A DNA stretch of 64,000 nucleotides from Cycas panzhihuaensis. Taxonomy: Eukaryota; Cycadophyta. The first letter of the stretch is position 1. Every line of letters begins with the position of its first letter. Below are positions 48,080 to 60,533 of this stretch, one piece after another. The notes beneath the pieces are model-generated. The model was given only the letters and a program-made list of their open reading frames with translations, searched no databases and was not told the DNA's origin. Position numbers and translations under genes: made by a program. The stretch covers positions 52,521,741 to 52,585,740 of the forward strand of contig CM041465.1 of assembly GCA_023213395.1 (NCBI GenBank), given 5' to 3'.

Positions 48080-50459
48080 TTACTAGTTCATTTCATTAAA
48101 GGGTTTAAGGGAGTGGTAGTCTGCTTTAATTAATTAGAACTTAAAGGTTTACCTTCATCATCTTGGACCTTCTTTTCCTTATCTTTATCATCTTTATTTG
48201 TTTTCTCATTATGTTACGACAAAGGACCCTTATGGATCATTTGATCTTAAGATGACTTAGAGGAGAAATTTGATTAGATGTTCATAGTTTGGGTTATACT
48301 TTGAATTGTATGATACTTGCTTCTATCATGAGCATTTGTTTGATGATACGAGCACCATTTTATCTTTTTGAAGGAAGGAGGAGGAGGTGGAGGAGGAGCT
48401 TACTTCTTCCTTCCTTTAGTGAGATGAATAACTTTAGTCTCCTACAAGGATTAGATCTAAGAAAGACCATCAACATGTAACTTAGTGTTGATCACACACT
48501 TTAATGATCTGACAGAAGAAGTTAAGTGATCATAAGTGGGCTTAGGATGGGAAGCCTTCATTGTTTGAACTATTTCTTTGGAAGAGATATTTTTCTTAAC
48601 CTTATTGATACTTGCTTGAATCTCAAATGTTTCCAAAGCTAAGAAATAATCAATAATTTCTTCATAAGTTTGAGGCCCAAGTTTTAGAACTTCAAGGTAT
48701 ACATATGGCCTCAAAGCATTGGTAAATAGATCGAATAGTAGACTAGGATCAAGACATGAATGACAAACATGTACTTGGTCTTGAAACCTTCTAACAAAGT
48801 CGCTGAAGGTCTCATCATGGTTCTACTTAATGGATAAAAAGGACTTAATGCCTGATTTAAATGGTCTCTCTACATCAAAATAGTTAATAAAAGAATCAAC
48901 TAATTATTGGAACAAGAGGATGAAAGATGAAGGAAGTTATTAAAACCACTTCAAGGCATCACCTTGAAGTGATTTAGGGAATAAACACATCATGATGTAA
49001 TCGTATAACATGAAATCTATATAAGTAAGTACAAACACTTATATATGGAAAGAAAGATCCATCGAAGAGTCACTAAAAAATCTAGGTAACTTAGGAAGGA
49101 AAGGAGGCATAGGAGATAAAAGGACCTCACATGGAAATGAGGCTTTCATGTAATTGAGGAAAGGTCTCTTAGGCTTCAATGTAGTAGGACGTTAAGGCAA
49201 GGATAACATATGGGAAATAGATGAAGGGATAAGTTGCTATAATTGTTATTGTTATTGTTAGAAAATGGTGTGAGATGGAAAAATAGGGGGGGGGGGATTA
49301 AACCAAGCTATGGGGTTAACCATTAAATTAGTTTGAGGCATTGGATGTTGTAGAAAGATAGGATTGAAAGTAGAAAAAGGAGCTAGTTCTAGAGTAGGTC
49401 TAAGAATATATGAGGAAGAAGTAGGGTTAACAACTCCTAAGGCTTGAGGCTATGTAGTTAAAGCATGAGGATGGACAAAATAAGTATAGGAAATATGTTT
49501 AGAAGAAAGGGCCATATTAGACACTCTAGGGAAAGGTGGGTGCGGTCTAATACCATAAGTCAAAATTATGTGTGATGTGTAAGGTGGTAATTAAGTCCTG
49601 GAAGAAATAGGATGATAAGATGCAACCCTAGTGGTATAGGAACAAATAGGTCATAGGCTTGGTGAAGGCAAAACTACTTGATTAGAAGTAGGCATATGAG
49701 AGGAATTAGGATTGCTATAGGTAGGAATAGTAATAATACCTTTATACATATAAGGTATGGTATGAGGAAAGTGAATTTGAACTTGTAGCCTAGAAGAAGA
49801 GTGGTAGGGCTATGAATGAGTTGATTTGTGATCTTATACCTCCTCCAAAGGGGAAGAATGAGGCCTTAATAAAGGCCTTAGTAAAGGAGTATGGGAAAGA
49901 TAAGGAGATTGAATGGAATCAAGTGAAGGCTCAACTTAAATTAACTCATATTCCTCTCATAAAGGATCAAATTAGTGATGTTGTGGTGATAAAATTATAG
50001 TATGGGTCTCCAGATAGAATGGATCTTAAAAAGTAGGCATGTGAAGTGGAGTAGGAATCCTAGTGGGAACTGGCTCAAAGTATGATGAGTGTGTTGTCTC
50101 CAGATAGAATGGATCTTGATAAGTAGTCATGTGAAGTGGAGTAGGAATCCTAGTGGGAATTAGCTCAAAGTATGATGAGTGTTCTAGAATAGGAGGTGGT
50201 TCTTCTTATGTAAAAGAATCATCTACAAAATAAGGATCACCATGATATTAAGAGGGTTCAAGATATCCTTGCTCCATGGGTTGTACAACTGGGACAAATC
50301 TTCAGGGGGATAAACATAAGTGTTATGAGCTTGAAGTTTCAAAGATTCAATATAAGATGATGAAACTTCTTGACTAAATTGTGAAGGATGAGCTTGAAGA
50401 TCTAGCAAGAGGCCTTGAAGCCTTGAAGATCACCTAAGACTAGGCATTATGTTTTCCAT
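48080..50459 (-). pseudogene. Gag remnant (element A)
   Basis: Starts at the first ATG after the primer site (50459, MENIMPSL) and keeps one frame through QAHPSQFSQEVSSSYIESL despite a stop at codon 10. A Pro-rich linker follows, containing a 90-bp duplication (50006-50183). The capsid domain reads LQGDALKWF near 48960-48940, where C has GDALK-stop-F, then DETFSDFVRRFQDQV near 48820 and an open part at 48714-48457. Many stops. It resembles the gag of C in layout. Confidence 0.78.
50006..50183. repeat. 90-bp tandem duplication in A gag linker
   Basis: Two adjacent copies begin GTCTCCAGATAGAATGG at 50006 and 50096. The period is exactly 30 codons, so the gag frame would be kept. Confidence 0.85.
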
Positions 50460-50486
50460 TGCTTTAAAAGGAAAATAAATAGCAGC

Positions 50487-50505
50487 TCTCTAGTATAGTC
50501 ACTAA
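50487..50505 (-). promoter_or_regulatory. Arg-type primer-binding site of A
   Basis: The minus strand reads TTAGTGACTATACTAGAGA just after the 5' LTR, similar to the Arg-type site of C and of Tat-lineage elements, with transitions. Confidence 0.5.
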
Positions 50506-50512
50506 AAAATAG

Positions 50513-52860
50513 TGTCTTCAGTGTACCAAAACTATATCTCTCTCAATTTATGGGGTGTTTCCTTTATTTCAATCAAGACTAAGAGATATAATATTTAAGA
50601 TAACCTAAGTAACCACCTTTGCCTAACTTCTAATAAGGATACTTCATCTAGCTATGCCATCGAGCAAAGCTATGAATGAGTGAAGTGATGAAAGGCTTGG
50701 ATATATGGGTGAGGTAGAATCCACTAGCCTATACAATAGAGTAAAGGAGTTCTAAGTTCATGGCTACTCTGATAATATTCCTTATGTTCTTCCTAAGGAC
50801 TCTTATGCTTTTATTCTTCTAATGTTTTGAGTTTTACTAGAATAAAGGGGAAGGGATAGGCAATAAAAAAAGGTTTGGTTCTCGTTCTTTTTATTTTGTT
50901 TTGTTATTCTTTCTTTCTTTTTTTTGTGTTTTATATTTTTCAACAAGATGAAATAAAATAAATAAAGGCAATCAATGAAACAACAAGACCTATTCTGCCT
51001 TCAACAAGCAAGTAAAGAAAACTAGCTATGCATGTAATATATTTTTTGTTCTTTTTGGCTTTAAAGAAGAACCATACTAATGCAAATATAAAACTATCTC
51101 CTTTAAATTCAACATGCACTTCACTAGGAAAAGAAAAGTACTAATATGAGATATAACATAATATGCAATTGTTTATACAAGATTTCAAAAGATTCAATAA
51201 CATACAATACCAATGAAAAAGCTATTTATCTTATACACATGCTATCTTTTATTTGAATGAAGATTCTATAATGAAAAATAGAAATTTTAAAGATATACTA
51301 CTGCTATTTTAAATGAATTTTTAAACCATTAATGTTGCATATAACCAATCACACTCTAATCATAACCCTCATACAAGAAATAAGCTATACAACTTCGAGA
51401 TTCTATTACAATTGAAGTAAAAGAGACTCTAAATGGATCCTTAAACCTCTAATGATCTAAAAAATTAAATATGTATATCATTCACCAATTTTATTTTATT
51501 TTTTTAAGGAAGAAAATAAATCAAGAGTGAAATCATGCAAGAATCAAAACCAAGACTTCTTTTATATTCTAAAATCCTATCTTTGAATAGTTCTTTTCTT
51601 TTATTTGATTAAATTTCTCCAAACTTTCCTCTAAAATGGGCAAAGAAAGAAAGATAACAAGCACTAAAGGCTAAACCACAACCAAATACAAGCCAAAAGG
51701 GATGGAAAACCATTTGGAATTTAGACTGCTATGAAAGAATGGGAGGAGATAGCTATTTAAATAGTGGAGTGATGACCATGCTTTAACTTAGCTTATCTCT
51801 TTTGAATCCTATAAATGGCTAATCTTTCAACTAATATTCCAAGACAAAAATAAGTATAAGATCACCATAGAAACCAATAGAAAGAGAGAGCAAACCCTAA
51901 GTAAGAACAATCTCCAACAAGCAATGAAATGACAAGAAATTAACTAGGAAAGATCTTACTAGTAGAGAGGAGTTTTTAGGTTGAAAATGATAAGAAAAGC
52001 GATGAAACTTGAAAAGTAAACCATCAAAATTTAAGTATCAATATAATAGAAAGATTCAGCATCAAACTATACTCTTAATTTCACCCAAAAGTATTAAAAA
52101 AAGCTAATCTCTAGGTCACAATAGTAATAGTCTGTAAAAAGTCTAAAATCTTTAAAAAACCATACAAAACTTGATCTCTTTACTCTCTAGATCTCAATCA
52201 TAAACAATAATACCCTTATAATAATTCCAGAGCATTTGAAAGATAAGATTTCATGAAATCTAGGTGGTGGCATGAAAAAATCTAGCACACTGGTTGAGTT
52301 TCGTATGCATAATAGTAAAAAATATGGCTAGTCATGTTTTTGGACCTACAAAAAATGTGACTTTACACTAAAAGTACAACCAATCATATTTTTAGCAGGA
52401 CCAAAAATGTGATAAATAGGGAAGTGAAAATTAGCTCATCAAAAGTTAAAAATTAATTTTTTAATGATAAAATTAGACACATGACTTTATTAATGAAGAC
52501 AAAGGCCCAAAACATGATGAAAATGATAAGCATAAGCCTAAAAATGACAAAAAATGATAAGACATGGGTGAAATAAAGATAAAAATATGAAAAGCAAAAG
52601 GTTTTAAAGGAAGAATTGGATAAAAGTGATCATAAAAGAAAAATTTAGTGCCATAAGTATTAGTCATCAATAGGTGATAGGATAAATATATAACACATCA
52701 TCATTCATCATACATCACCAAACAAATTAATACATTAATTCATCAAAACATGGATTAACTCATTATAAAACAAGTCCATCATCTATTTTTCCTGATCAAA
52801 CCTTGCAAGAAATATATCAAAAGTATAAAAACAAATAAGAGGCTAAGTTTTGGTGAAACA
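50513..52860 (-). repeat. 5' LTR of element A
   Basis: Begins TGTCTTCAG and ends GGTGAAACA on the + strand; pair of 8775-11224. Noncoding, AT-rich. AGAT follows at 52861. Confidence 0.88.
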
Positions 52861-53630
52861 AGATAAGTTACCAATTAGGTTGCCACCTATGAGGGATATC
52901 TAATATCATTTTAACTTGATTCTAGGGTTTGCTTTACCAAATTAAGCAACCTATCAAATGAGCCTAATAGAGAAATTAAAATTATATAGACAGGTCGGTG
53001 GGTTAATACAGAAAGGTATGGTGAGAAAGACCATGAGTCTATATATGACTCTTACACTTATGACCCTAAAGAAAAATGGCTCTTAAAGGATGCTTATTTA
53101 TTATAATGTAATTAAAAAGCTCATAATCAAGTGCATGTTCTTATTCCCTTAAATGGATGGCATGTTAGACATTTTAATAAGTATAAACTATTTTAATAAA
53201 ATCAACTTAAAAAGTGGTTACTATTAGATTCAAATCCAAGAGAGGAATGAATGGAAGTCAACCTTCAAAATGAGAGATAGGCTATACGAGTCACTAGTCA
53301 TGCCATTTAAAATATCAAATACCTTGAGCATATTTATAAGGCTAATGGACAACATTCTACAACCATATCCTAGTAAGCTTATAGTTGTCTATTTTGATGA
53401 TATTTTGATATTTAGTAAAACTAAGGATCATTTAATACATATAAGGATGGTGTTAGATATATTAAGGACAAGGAAGCTATATGTAAGCTTGAAAACATAT
53501 AAGTTTATATAGAGTAATCTAGTATTTTTAGGATTTATAATATCTTAAAATAAACTACATATGAATGTGGAGAATATTAAATCCATTATTGAATGGCCTA
53601 TACTTAAGAATGTAATAAAGATAAGGAGAT
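52861..53630 (+). pseudogene. Reverse transcriptase remnant (Gypsy B)
   Basis: Continues the frame left at 8774. It opens with RLPPMRDI near 52880-52903 and the LPN region near 52940, then a stop-rich stretch, then the open part 53270-53512 with LVMPFKISNT, FIRLMDN and an intact active site YFDDILIFSK near 53392-53421. The final segment before the Copia F insertion is the RT-RNase H connection. YFDD is usual in Gypsy elements. Confidence 0.92.
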
Positions 53631-54177
53631 TATTAAACCTTATGGTTACATGTTAAGCATATGTACTTTATTTTTCATATATATTTATACTTTATGGGGT
53701 GACTTATCACTTAAGTGATAAAGTACACACCCACATTCTTTCCTAGTGGTATAACATTGTGACTTAAGGGTCAAAATGATCCTTATGTATTTTTTCTCAC
53801 TTGAAAGCTGAAAAGGACATATGTCCTATATGCAAAAGATGTAACCTGGATGTTTAACACTTGTTAAACATCCAACACCTTAGGTCTCTTTTGCAACTCT
53901 ATATGTTGAGACCATTTCTCATGTATGTCATATAGAGTGTGAGTTGTATTATTATGCTGTTAGTTTGCTAATCAAATTGTTATTCATTTGGAGATTAGAT
54001 TAATGCCATCTCCTCCATATTTTGGTATTATCTCGCTTATACTCTTTCATGCTTTGGTCTATTATCTTGCTTATTTGAGTAGCTTTCATTATTTATATTG
54101 ATCTTCTTCATTCTAGAACTAGATTAAAACATCTTTTTAGATCCTGATTAATATATGCTACATGTCATTTCTAACAT
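53631..54177 (+). repeat. 5' LTR of Copia F
   Basis: Begins TATTAAACC (TG changed to TA) and ends TTTCTAACA; aligns to 60534-61076. Confidence 0.93.
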
Positions 54178-54193
54178 TTGGTATTAAAGTAGT
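54178..54193 (+). promoter_or_regulatory. Met-type primer-binding site of Copia F
   Basis: TTTGGTATTAAAGTAG follows the 5' LTR; compared with the initiator-Met site it has C-to-T and G-to-A changes. Confidence 0.8.
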
Positions 54194-56440
54194 AGAAAGG
54201 TATTCTTCTCTATTCTAATTTCTTATTTTTTAAGAGATTTAGTTAGGATTTCAAATCCTTGGTGATGACCTTCACACTCTGAAGGCAATCCAAGGTTTAT
54301 TGAGTCTTGTTTTTAGAAGATTCAAGTTTTTTAAAGCTGCTTATAGGTTGGAATAGGGTAATTTCAAGATCTAATTTTTTTTTTTTTGACATTTATACTA
54401 GGTGCAACACTCACAGTTACAAAAAAAAGAAAAAAAGTTTTTTTCTTATCTTTCCTCAAGAAAAAAAATATTTTCTATAGGTCTTTTAATCTTATAAGGT
54501 CATTTATAGGCTGGAATCTATCATTTCTGTGTTTTAGAAAAATTTCCTAACATAGTTCCTTAAAGAATAACACTAATTGCTATATGAGAATATATTATTT
54601 TTTTCTTAAAAGAATTTATTTCTCAAATATTTTTTAGATCTGCAGCTAGAAGTTGGTTTAAGCTTAGATCTATTGGGTTTTAGGCCTGATATACTCACAT
54701 TATCTTAAATCTACATACTAAGAATTTATACTTTATTATTCTATTCTGTATATGGCAAAAATCCACTCCCTATAGTAGAAAACATACTTACTGTTATGCT
54801 TGTAGTCCTCCTAGACATCATAAAGGGAGTACACATTGTTCTCTATAAAACTCTAAGTCACTCACAACTAAGTTTTAGTACCATTAACCCCTACTTCTAT
54901 TAGGCATATTCACACTATAGGGTGTGCCCCCATAAATCCTTGGAAGCTTTGAATATGCATTGTAGATCTATTCTGACACCCTATAACTCCTCTTTGGCAA
55001 GTCTATCTCCTACGATGGGTTTCCACGTCTCCTACTAAGTAATTGGACATCATTCTATAAGCTTATGGTAGTTGTATGGCTCCTCTATCATCTGTAGTCC
55101 ATGCACCCTTCATTCTTTTCAATCTCTTTGTACTCCTTCTATGATGAATCAAAAGGTGTAAAAATTACCAGGCATCTCCACTAGATTATGACAAGCCTAC
55201 GTATGAAATTTAATGAGAATTAGATTAGTAGATAGACAAATCAAATGATCTATTTATTCATGAAGACATGTGGTGGATACGAACTTCATTTCTTTTTTTT
55301 TTTAATTAAATTTTCTATTTTGAACTTTATCCTTCAAACTTTAGTTTGTCAAAACAAGAATATTCTTTTAATATTCTTATTTAATATTTCTTAGTTACCT
55401 AAAGTTTGTTCTTTTAAATCATTATTTGATTAATATTTTATCAATTAAGGATTGTTTAATTACTTTTTTTTATTTTTTGAAGTCACTTAACATAAAAAAA
55501 ATTACACTTGTGTTTTGTAACTCATCAAGTGATTTTTAAGTTATTTTCATCATTGTAAAAGTGAAAAATCACTTATTTAAGTGTTTTTATTAAGGCTCCC
55601 TATGTGGTGACCTAGTGCCTTAGTGAAAAAAAGGCCCTTAAAACTCACTTTTTAATAAAAATCACTCTTTTTCTTAGCTCGTTAGGACTCTTTAAAGTCC
55701 TAACACTTTGTGTATATATCTACATTTGCAAAGTGACTCTTCTTTCATCTTTAAGTGGTTATTTTTTCATCAAAAGAAACTCACCTACTACATCACATTA
55801 AGTGAAAACTATATTTTTTCACTCAATTCTTAAGTACTTTGTTCATCTTTTTAAAGTGCTATTATAAAACACATTTAGTGTTATTTCTTCATGTACTTTA
55901 CTTCATTTTTTAATGCCTATTATAAGCTAATTTATAAAGCATTCTTTCATAAGTACATCTACCAAGTAAAATTAATGAAAAGTCCGCTTAAATATATTTT
56001 AAAAGTGACTTTAAAATCTAGTAGGAGATACTAAAAAAAGGTTAAAACCTTACCTCTAAAATAACTTTAAACTTAGTGCATTCCCTAGGGGATCAACCAA
56101 CCATATAGTTAATGCACAATAATTAAGGTTTCTTGAAGAAAAAAATGTTCGAAAATAGTATTATTAGGGTTGTGAATCCTAAGGAAAGTATAGTATATCC
56201 ATGAATATCAACCCTATCTACCTTGTTTTAGATTTGACTTGGTCAACCATTGGATCTCTTCTATATATCAAGGTTGGAGTAGCTCTTTAGCTTAGTCCTC
56301 CACCCCTTATCATTCTATTAAGTTGTTGGATCTTCTAGTAGGATCAAGACTATTGCCTTATTAGAAGATGAAATTTAAATAGTGAAATCTTAGAGTTTTC
56401 AAGTTCATCTACTAGCTTTAAGAGTTTACAAATTCAAAAT
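54194..56440 (+). other. Long noncoding leader of Copia F
   Basis: More than 2.2 kb between primer site and gag. No open frame or domain is recognised. The part 55490-55960 is rich in AAGTGA/TCACTT words and includes a potential hairpin between AAGTGATTTTT (55531) and AAAAATCACTT (near 55565-55575). It may contain another decayed insertion. Confidence 0.5.
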
Positions 56441-57430
56441 GGTTACTTTAAATATGTTTAATGCATGTACTATAAAATTTATAGGATAAGATAATTATTA
56501 AGAATGGAAAAGGCAAACTTAAAATCTCTTAATAGTGAATGAATTTTGGGGATATATTTCTAGAAAGATCCCTCAACTTGTGCCTATGCAAAGTTAGATT
56601 GATAAGAATGTCACCATTTATCTAGATCTAACTTATGTTGCTACTTGGGAATCTAAGGATAAAATTACCTTAGCTTTTTTGTATATGATTATTAATGTAC
56701 ATATGAATCAAAATATTATATATGCTAAAACTTTAAAGAAAGCTTGGGACACTTTGTCCTTATTATATAAAAGATAAGATGAAGCTCACATTATTATAGT
56801 AAAAGCTAAACTTTACTCTTTAAATTTTGTAAAGCCTATATCAGTATTTTTTTTCTTTCATTAAAGAGTTTTATAATGAATAGAATACATTAAACAAAAT
56901 AGCTTATAGAGATGAGATTGTGATGGTAATCATGTATGCATTTCCTAAAGATTACAATAGATTCATTTCATCCATTATACAAGATGGCTCACTTTCAACT
57001 ATAAGTTTCAATCAACTTGAAAGTTTATTACTTCAGGAGGATCAAATCTACCTTAAAGAATATTATGAGCCATCAATATTAGGAGCATTCAGATCCAAAT
57101 TAAAAGCTAAATAAGGTCTCAAGCGTTCATTTACAAAATAGTTTGGGAACATAAATATTGGCTCATCAAAAACTAATATCATCTATCATTATTATAGTAA
57201 GGTTGGCCATATAGCTCTTGAATATAAAAAGAATAAGCCAATATCCACTAGTAGAGACAACAATAGTTATATTAGCAGCAACAAAGGTAGTATTAGCCTC
57301 ATCATCAATTCTAATAGCAACATTTCTAACAATAGTAATAATAGCAACATCCCCCTCAACCTAATTGAGGTGTTTATCGAGGAGGTTAAAGAGGAAAGGG
57401 GGTTCTAGAGGTAGCAACCAACACTGCTTA
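56440..57430 (+). pseudogene. Gag remnant with damaged zinc knuckle (Copia F)
   Basis: Copia gag: an RKLGTLC-type segment near 56740, then the open stretch 56920-57114 with MYAFPKDYNRFISSI and FNQLESLLLQED. The CCHC knuckle near 57185-57230 reads YHYYSKVGHIALEYKK: all three Cys positions are Tyr and only the His remains. It is followed by an Asn/Ser-rich stretch. Stops upstream. Confidence 0.85.
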
Positions 57431-57457
57431 AATTAATTTATAAATAATGATAAGCTC

Positions 57458-57727
57458 TTGTATTCTTTTTACACATCAAATGTTGATAAGACATGGATCA
57501 TTAACTTAGGGGAATCTCATCATATGATAGGGAGTGAAGAACTCCTCTATGATATCAAAGAAGGAAAGGGTCAATCAGTGACCTTTGGAAATAATAAGTC
57601 TGTTCAGATCTCAAGTATAGGTAAAATTGCCTCATTTCATTCACCTTCAAATATTTCTTCTGTATTTCCCACTAGAGATGCCTACCTAATCCCTTCCATG
57701 GAGAAGAGTTTATTTTCTATTAATTAA
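57458..57727 (+). pseudogene. Copia protease remnant (element F)
   Basis: Open 89-codon piece with WIINLGESHHMIG, the Copia protease site (family WIIDSGASxHM) in which the catalytic Asp and Ser are changed to Asn and Leu. VTFGNNKSVQISSIG follows, as in the family. Confidence 0.9.
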
Positions 57728-57889
57728 TTAGACAAGCAACACATAAGCATTTTATTTAAAAGTTGGAAATGCATTATTAGTGATAAGTATGATCAAGTGG
57801 TGGCCATTAGTTATAAAGACCATGGATTTTATAAAATGGATACAAATAATATCATAGTTGATTTTACTTACTCTGTCACTCAATTAATG

Positions 57890-58730
57890 TCAAAGATGTA
57901 GCTTTGATATCATCATCTAGGCCACTTAAACTTAGACAATATTAAGATGATGGTAAACAAAAATATAGTGCATGGGCTTCCAAGAATTTATGGATCAAAA
58001 TATCTTTGTGAATCTTGTATGATAGGGATAGAAGAATGACAACCATTTCCTAAAGGTAAAGCATGGCATGCATCACATCCCTTATAATTGATCCACTCAT
58101 ATTTATATGGACCTATGTTCATGGCATCTTTTATAGGGGCATTGCACTACATCTCCTTCATAGATGATTTTTCACATAAAGTTTACATGTATTTCATCAA
58201 ATAAAAATATGAAGAATTTCAAAGGTTTAAGGAATTCAAACTTAAAGTGGAGAATAAATCTAGCCACTCAATTAAGATTTAAGGTTAGACAATGGAGATG
58301 AATTTACTTCTAAGGAATTCATCTAATTTTCCAAGGATAATACATGTAAAAGGACTTTCATAAGCATATTGGGTAAAAGCATTCCATATAACTACCTATG
58401 TCACAACTCAGAGTCCTACATTAGTAGTCACCAACATGGTCTAGTAGAAAACCTACCATTAACTGTTTGGTAACTTTTTTGTGTATTTCATATATGCACA
58501 TCCCCCATTAGTAAAGATCTAAATTAGATAAACATAGTCTTAAATGCAATTTTATAGGCTATGCCATTCACAATAAGGCATACAAGTTGTATGATCCCAT
58601 TGCTAGAAAAATACATCTCTTAAGAGATGTAATCTTTATTGAAGATGAACAGAAAGAGTTGGAATCAACATCCATCCAACCTCCTCTTAATAAGGGTAAA
58701 AATATTGTTGAGAACTTCCTTCCCTCTTAA
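57890..58730 (+). pseudogene. Integrase remnant (Copia F)
   Basis: Pre-integrase and zinc region HHLGHLNLDNIK ... LCESCM (about 57915-58022), core start with SYLYGPMF near 58108 (the catalytic Asp is Tyr), SFIDDFS near 58158 and a C-terminal NKAYKLYDPIARKIHLLRDV near 58575-58630. The middle of the core is stop-filled, and the part with the catalytic Glu is not clear, so there may be a deletion. Confidence 0.85.
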
Positions 58731-58949
58731 TCTTCTACACCACGCATATCATTTATACCAGTTGGTCCATCCACATCATTAGAATCTACTTTACTTGATC
58801 CTAGTATATCTTTTATTGATTAACCACTCTTACCAAAAGATCTTGAGGTTTAAGTAACATTAGTAAAAAGGTTACCAAAATGGTATATTAAGACTATTTA
58901 GGATGGCTGAATCATTGAAGGAAAATATCCATTCAAGATGTAGTAGTAA

Positions 58950-59720
58950 AATAATTATGCACTTATGGATGAAGTGCTTTATGTTGATGCGCCATCCACT
59001 TTTGAGGAGATTTAAAAAAAAAGAAAAATTAGAAGGCTACCATAGATGAAGAAATTCATTCTATTAAAAAGAATGGAACTTAGGATTTAGTAGAATTACT
59101 TAAGCACAAGTAGGCAATTAGTTGCAAATGGGTCTACAAGACAAAATTCTAATTTGATGGGACACTCAAGTGCCAAAAAATATAACTTATTGTAAAGTGC
59201 TTCAAATAAAAAGAATGCATTGACTATGAGGATACCTTTACATCTATTGTGAACATGAACACCATTAAACTCATCTTGACTTTAGCTACTCAATGCAAAT
59301 GGCCAGTTTACTAGATGGATATAAAGAGTTCCTTTCTCAATAGTGATCTTCAAGAGGAGGTATATTTAGAGTAATCTCCTCCTTACAAAGTATAGGATAA
59401 GGAGCATTTGGTTTATCACCTTAAAAAGTCTTGGTATGGCTTGAAATAAGCCCCTAGCGCATGGTATTCTAAAATTAATAATTTTGTTTTGAGATATGAA
59501 TATCATCAATCCATATCAGATCCTAACTTATACATTAAAGTTGGGAAGGACTATACCATCTTTATTGTCTTGTATGTTGATGACTTAGTGATCACTGGTA
59601 ATAACACTAAGATGATTTAGATTCTCTAAGGTGACTTGAAGAGAAGTTTTGAGATGATAGATTTTAGACTTCTCTATTACATTTTAGGCTTTAAGGTATG
59701 GTAACAACTAAGCTATATCT
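58950..59720 (+). pseudogene. Reverse transcriptase remnant (Copia F)
   Basis: Shows CKWVYKTKF near 59124, NTIKLILTLATQCKW near 59260-59300, MDIKSSFLNSDLQEEVYLE near 59317-59370, LKKSWYGLK near 59425 and an intact active site VLYVDDLVITG near 59567-59598. Stops at Gln-type positions. RT would make element cDNA. Confidence 0.92.
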
Positions 59721-59799
59721 TCATTTCCCAAGAAAAATATTCTTGGGATATTTTGTAATGGTTTCAAATACAAGACTACAAACCAGTACCTATGCCTGT

Positions 59800-60490
59800 A
59801 GAGAATGGAACAAAGTTAACTCTCAATGAGGAATCTAAACCAATAAATGCCACTCTTTTTTGACAACTAGTTGGTAGCCTAATCTACCTCATTAATACTA
59901 GACTAAATATTTTATGTGATGTAGGGATTTGCTCCAAATACATATCCCACCCTAATAAAAAACATTGGAATATATCTAAATGCATACTAAAATACATTAA
60001 AGGCATATTATAACATGGCTTTCAGTATGTACATAATGAGGACTTCATCTTGGAAGGGTTCTTAGACTCTAATTGAGCAGGATGCCAAGATAGTCGTAGA
60101 TCAACTTTGAGTTATTACTTTACATTTGGTTCATGAGTCATTTTATTGAGTTGTAAGAAGCAACCTAATGTTACCTTATCATCTATAAAAGAATACTACA
60201 AAGTTGCAATCAACATAGCTTGTGAGGCTATTTAGCTTTAACATATCATTGGAGAGCTTAGACTAGTAAAATCACCCCATTAGGCTATATTATAGTAATT
60301 AGAGTGTGCTCAAGTTAACCAAGAATCTTATTTTTCATACATGAACCAAACACATAGAGGTTCATCACCATTTTATTAGAAAGCATATTCAGAACAATGA
60401 GATCAACCTTCACTATACACCTATAGAGTAGCATACAATAGTTAACTTTCCCAAGCCTCATGGTAGAGAAAAGTTTGTAAAATTTAGAAA
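59800..60490 (+). pseudogene. RNase H remnant (Copia F)
   Basis: Includes QLVGSLIYLINTRLNIL near 59865-59915, KCILKYIKGIL near 59980, DSRRSTLSYYFTFGS near 60090-60135 and LSSIKEYYKVAINIACEAI near 60178-60232. This is the conserved order of Copia RNase H. Several stops. Confidence 0.9.
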
Positions 60491-60524
60491 AGGTCTAGGG
60501 GTCCTGCTTAATATTGTAAATAGT

Positions 60525-60533
60525 AAAGGGGCA
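60525..60533 (+). promoter_or_regulatory. Polypurine tract of Copia F
   Basis: AAAGGGGCA directly precedes the TG start of the 3' LTR. Confidence 0.75.

Larger units (their letters stand above)
8775..52860 (-). mobile_element. Giant Tat-like Gypsy element A (44 kb including nested elements)
   Basis: Minus-strand Ty3/Gypsy element with long LTRs (8775-11224 and 50513-52860), an Arg-type primer site and the gene order gag, protease, RT, RNase H, integrase, second RNase H, then an antisense gene and 3' tandem repeats. Elements C and D are inserted in it; without them it is about 17.5 kb. It sits between protease and RT of Gypsy B, flanked by AGAG (8771-8774) and AGAT (52861-52864). Removing one copy restores the B reading frame. 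The Tat assignment rests on the second RNase H, Arg-like primer site and size. Confidence 0.88.
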
